From contig CAMZKV010000023.1 in assembly GCA_947311445.1 (NCBI GenBank), forward strand, positions 1 through 35,120: a stretch of 35,120 nt of DNA, read 5' to 3'. Positions 34,348 through 35,120 of the stretch are shown in pieces. A model generated the notes under the pieces. The model was given only the letters and a program-made list of their open reading frames with translations. It was not told where the DNA came from and ran no database searches. A program made the position numbers and the translations under genes. The stretch is from an uncultured Chlorobiota bacterium (GTDB lineage: Bacteria; Bacteroidota; Bacteroidia; Bacteroidales; JAADGE01). Within the stretch, counting starts at the first letter, position 1. Every line of letters starts with the position of its first letter.

Positions 34348-35120
34348 ATGTCTCGTCAAGAAGAAATACAAAAGTTAATTAAAATGCGTGAAGAAGCCAG
34401 ATTAGGTGGAGGCGAAAAACGTATTAAGAAACAACACAGTCAAGGAAAATACACTGCACGTGAGCGTATTGAAATGATTTTAGATGAAAATAGTTTCGAA
34501 GAATTTGATATGTTTGTAAAACACAGAAGCAAAGACTTTGGACTAGAAAAACAACAATATCTTGGCGATGGAGTTGTTACAGGGCACGGAACAATTGATG
34601 GAAGAATAGTATATATTTTTGCACAAGATTTTACCGTGTTTGGTGGTTCATTATCAGAAACTTATGCACAAAAAATTTGCAAAGTAATGGATCAAGCAAT
34701 GAAAGTTGGTGCACCAATTATTGGTGTGAATGACAGTGGAGGTGCAAGAATTCAGGAAGGAGTAATGAGCCTTGCAGGTTATGCCGAAATTTTTCAAAGA
34801 AACATTATGGCATCAGGTGTAATACCTCAAATATCTGCAATCTTTGGACCTTGTGCGGGTGGAGCAGTATATTCTCCGGCATTAACTGATGTTGTAATTA
34901 TGAGCGACAAAACAAGTTATATGTTTGTTACCGGACCCAAAGTTGCAAAAACTGTAACAGGTGAAGATATAACAACTGAAAACTTGGGAGGAGCAACAGT
35001 TCATGCAACAAAATCGGGAGTTGCACATTTTAGAGCTGACGATGAAGACGAAGGTATAATGCTGATTAGAAAAACATTAGAATATTTACCTCAAAACAAC
35101 CTTGAAGACCCAATTCAAAC
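34348..35120 (+). CDS. mmdA: Acyl-CoA carboxyltransferase subunit (methylmalonyl-CoA decarboxylase alpha / propionyl-CoA carboxylase beta), 5' part
   Basis: An open frame from ATG at 34348 runs off the window end; 257 of about 515 expected residues are visible. It starts M-S-R-Q-E-E-I and has [34 protein letters not shown], the acyl-CoA site [10 protein letters not shown] and the oxyanion loop [12 protein letters not shown]. The family transfers carboxyl groups between biotin and propionyl/methylmalonyl-CoA. Carboxylase or sodium-pumping decarboxylase use depends on genes beyond the edge; the mce neighbour fits either, so the symbol is a best guess. A biotin carrier or gamma subunit next would settle it. 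Confidence 0.88.
   Translation, partial: MSRQEEIQKLIKMREEARLGGGEKRIKKQHSQGKYTARERIEMILDENSFEEFDMFVKHRSKDFGLEKQQYLGDGVVTGHGTIDGRIVYIFAQDFTVFGGSLSETYAQKICKVMDQAMKVGAPIIGVNDSGGARIQEGVMSLAGYAEIFQRNIMASGVIPQISAIFGPCAGGAVYSPALTDVVIMSDKTSYMFVTGPKVAKTVTGEDITTENLGGATVHATKSGVAHFRADDEDEGIMLIRKTLEYLPQNNLEDPIQ

Noticed and set aside
1..35120. tRNA, rRNA, CRISPR array, prophage or IS element
   Set aside because: No T-loop-like GTTCRA segments with a cloverleaf partner, no spaced direct repeats and no transposase or phage genes were found by reading.

Overview
The window looks like chromosomal DNA of an AT-rich member of the Bacteroidota (Bacteroidales/Marinilabiliales- or Flavobacteria-like). The evidence is gene content (PorT-like outer-membrane barrel, DUF4293 protein, bacterial GGGP synthase, SiaB/SiaC families, methylmalonyl-CoA module), Bacteroidota-style short lipoprotein signals, little sign of Shine-Dalgarno sites, and repeated TAnnTTTG boxes (the -7 element of the Bacteroidota primary sigma factor) 12-110 nt ahead of starts. 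I saw no tRNA, rRNA, CRISPR array, insertion sequence or phage gene. No gene-free stretch exceeds 300 bases.

Layout. 1-4360: the cut end of a DUF2339 membrane protein, its usual partner DUF3999, a secreted coiled-coil protein and an outer-membrane barrel, closed by a strong terminator. 4497-9587: a very large SLC12-type transporter fused to a long helical region and a P-loop ATPase with a winged-helix end. 9584-13992 (minus): mfd and ispE. 14139-18524: accA, dnaB, a conserved periplasmic protein and a DUF4293 membrane protein. 18660-21971: divergent ygeY-like M20 hydrolase and an S9 peptidase lipoprotein. 22101-22823: GGGP synthase. 22818-25642 (minus): a duplicated SiaB-type kinase followed by four SiaC-type phosphoproteins. 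25698-30457: rlmD and ygfK, divergent from paired promoters. 30512-33635: a VanX-like dipeptidase, an orphan metal/cobalamin-type binding lipoprotein and ornithine carbamoyltransferase. 33811-end: methylmalonyl-CoA epimerase and the start of a biotin-dependent carboxyltransferase/decarboxylase alpha (beta-type) subunit.

How the genes work together. Housekeeping genes (mfd, ispE, accA, dnaB, rlmD) are mixed with accessory functions. YgeY, YgfK and a carbamoyltransferase all lie within 15 kb. In enterobacteria and gut anaerobes the first two belong to the anaerobic purine/ureide degradation set, with a carbamoyltransferase (YgeW) as a third member. Here the three are separate single-gene units and the carbamoyltransferase is a true OTC, so a joint pathway is inference. 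The right edge (epimerase plus carboxyltransferase) fits propionate or methylmalonyl-CoA metabolism. The two most unusual loci are the transporter-ATPase fusion and the SiaB-SiaB + 4x SiaC partner-switching cassette.
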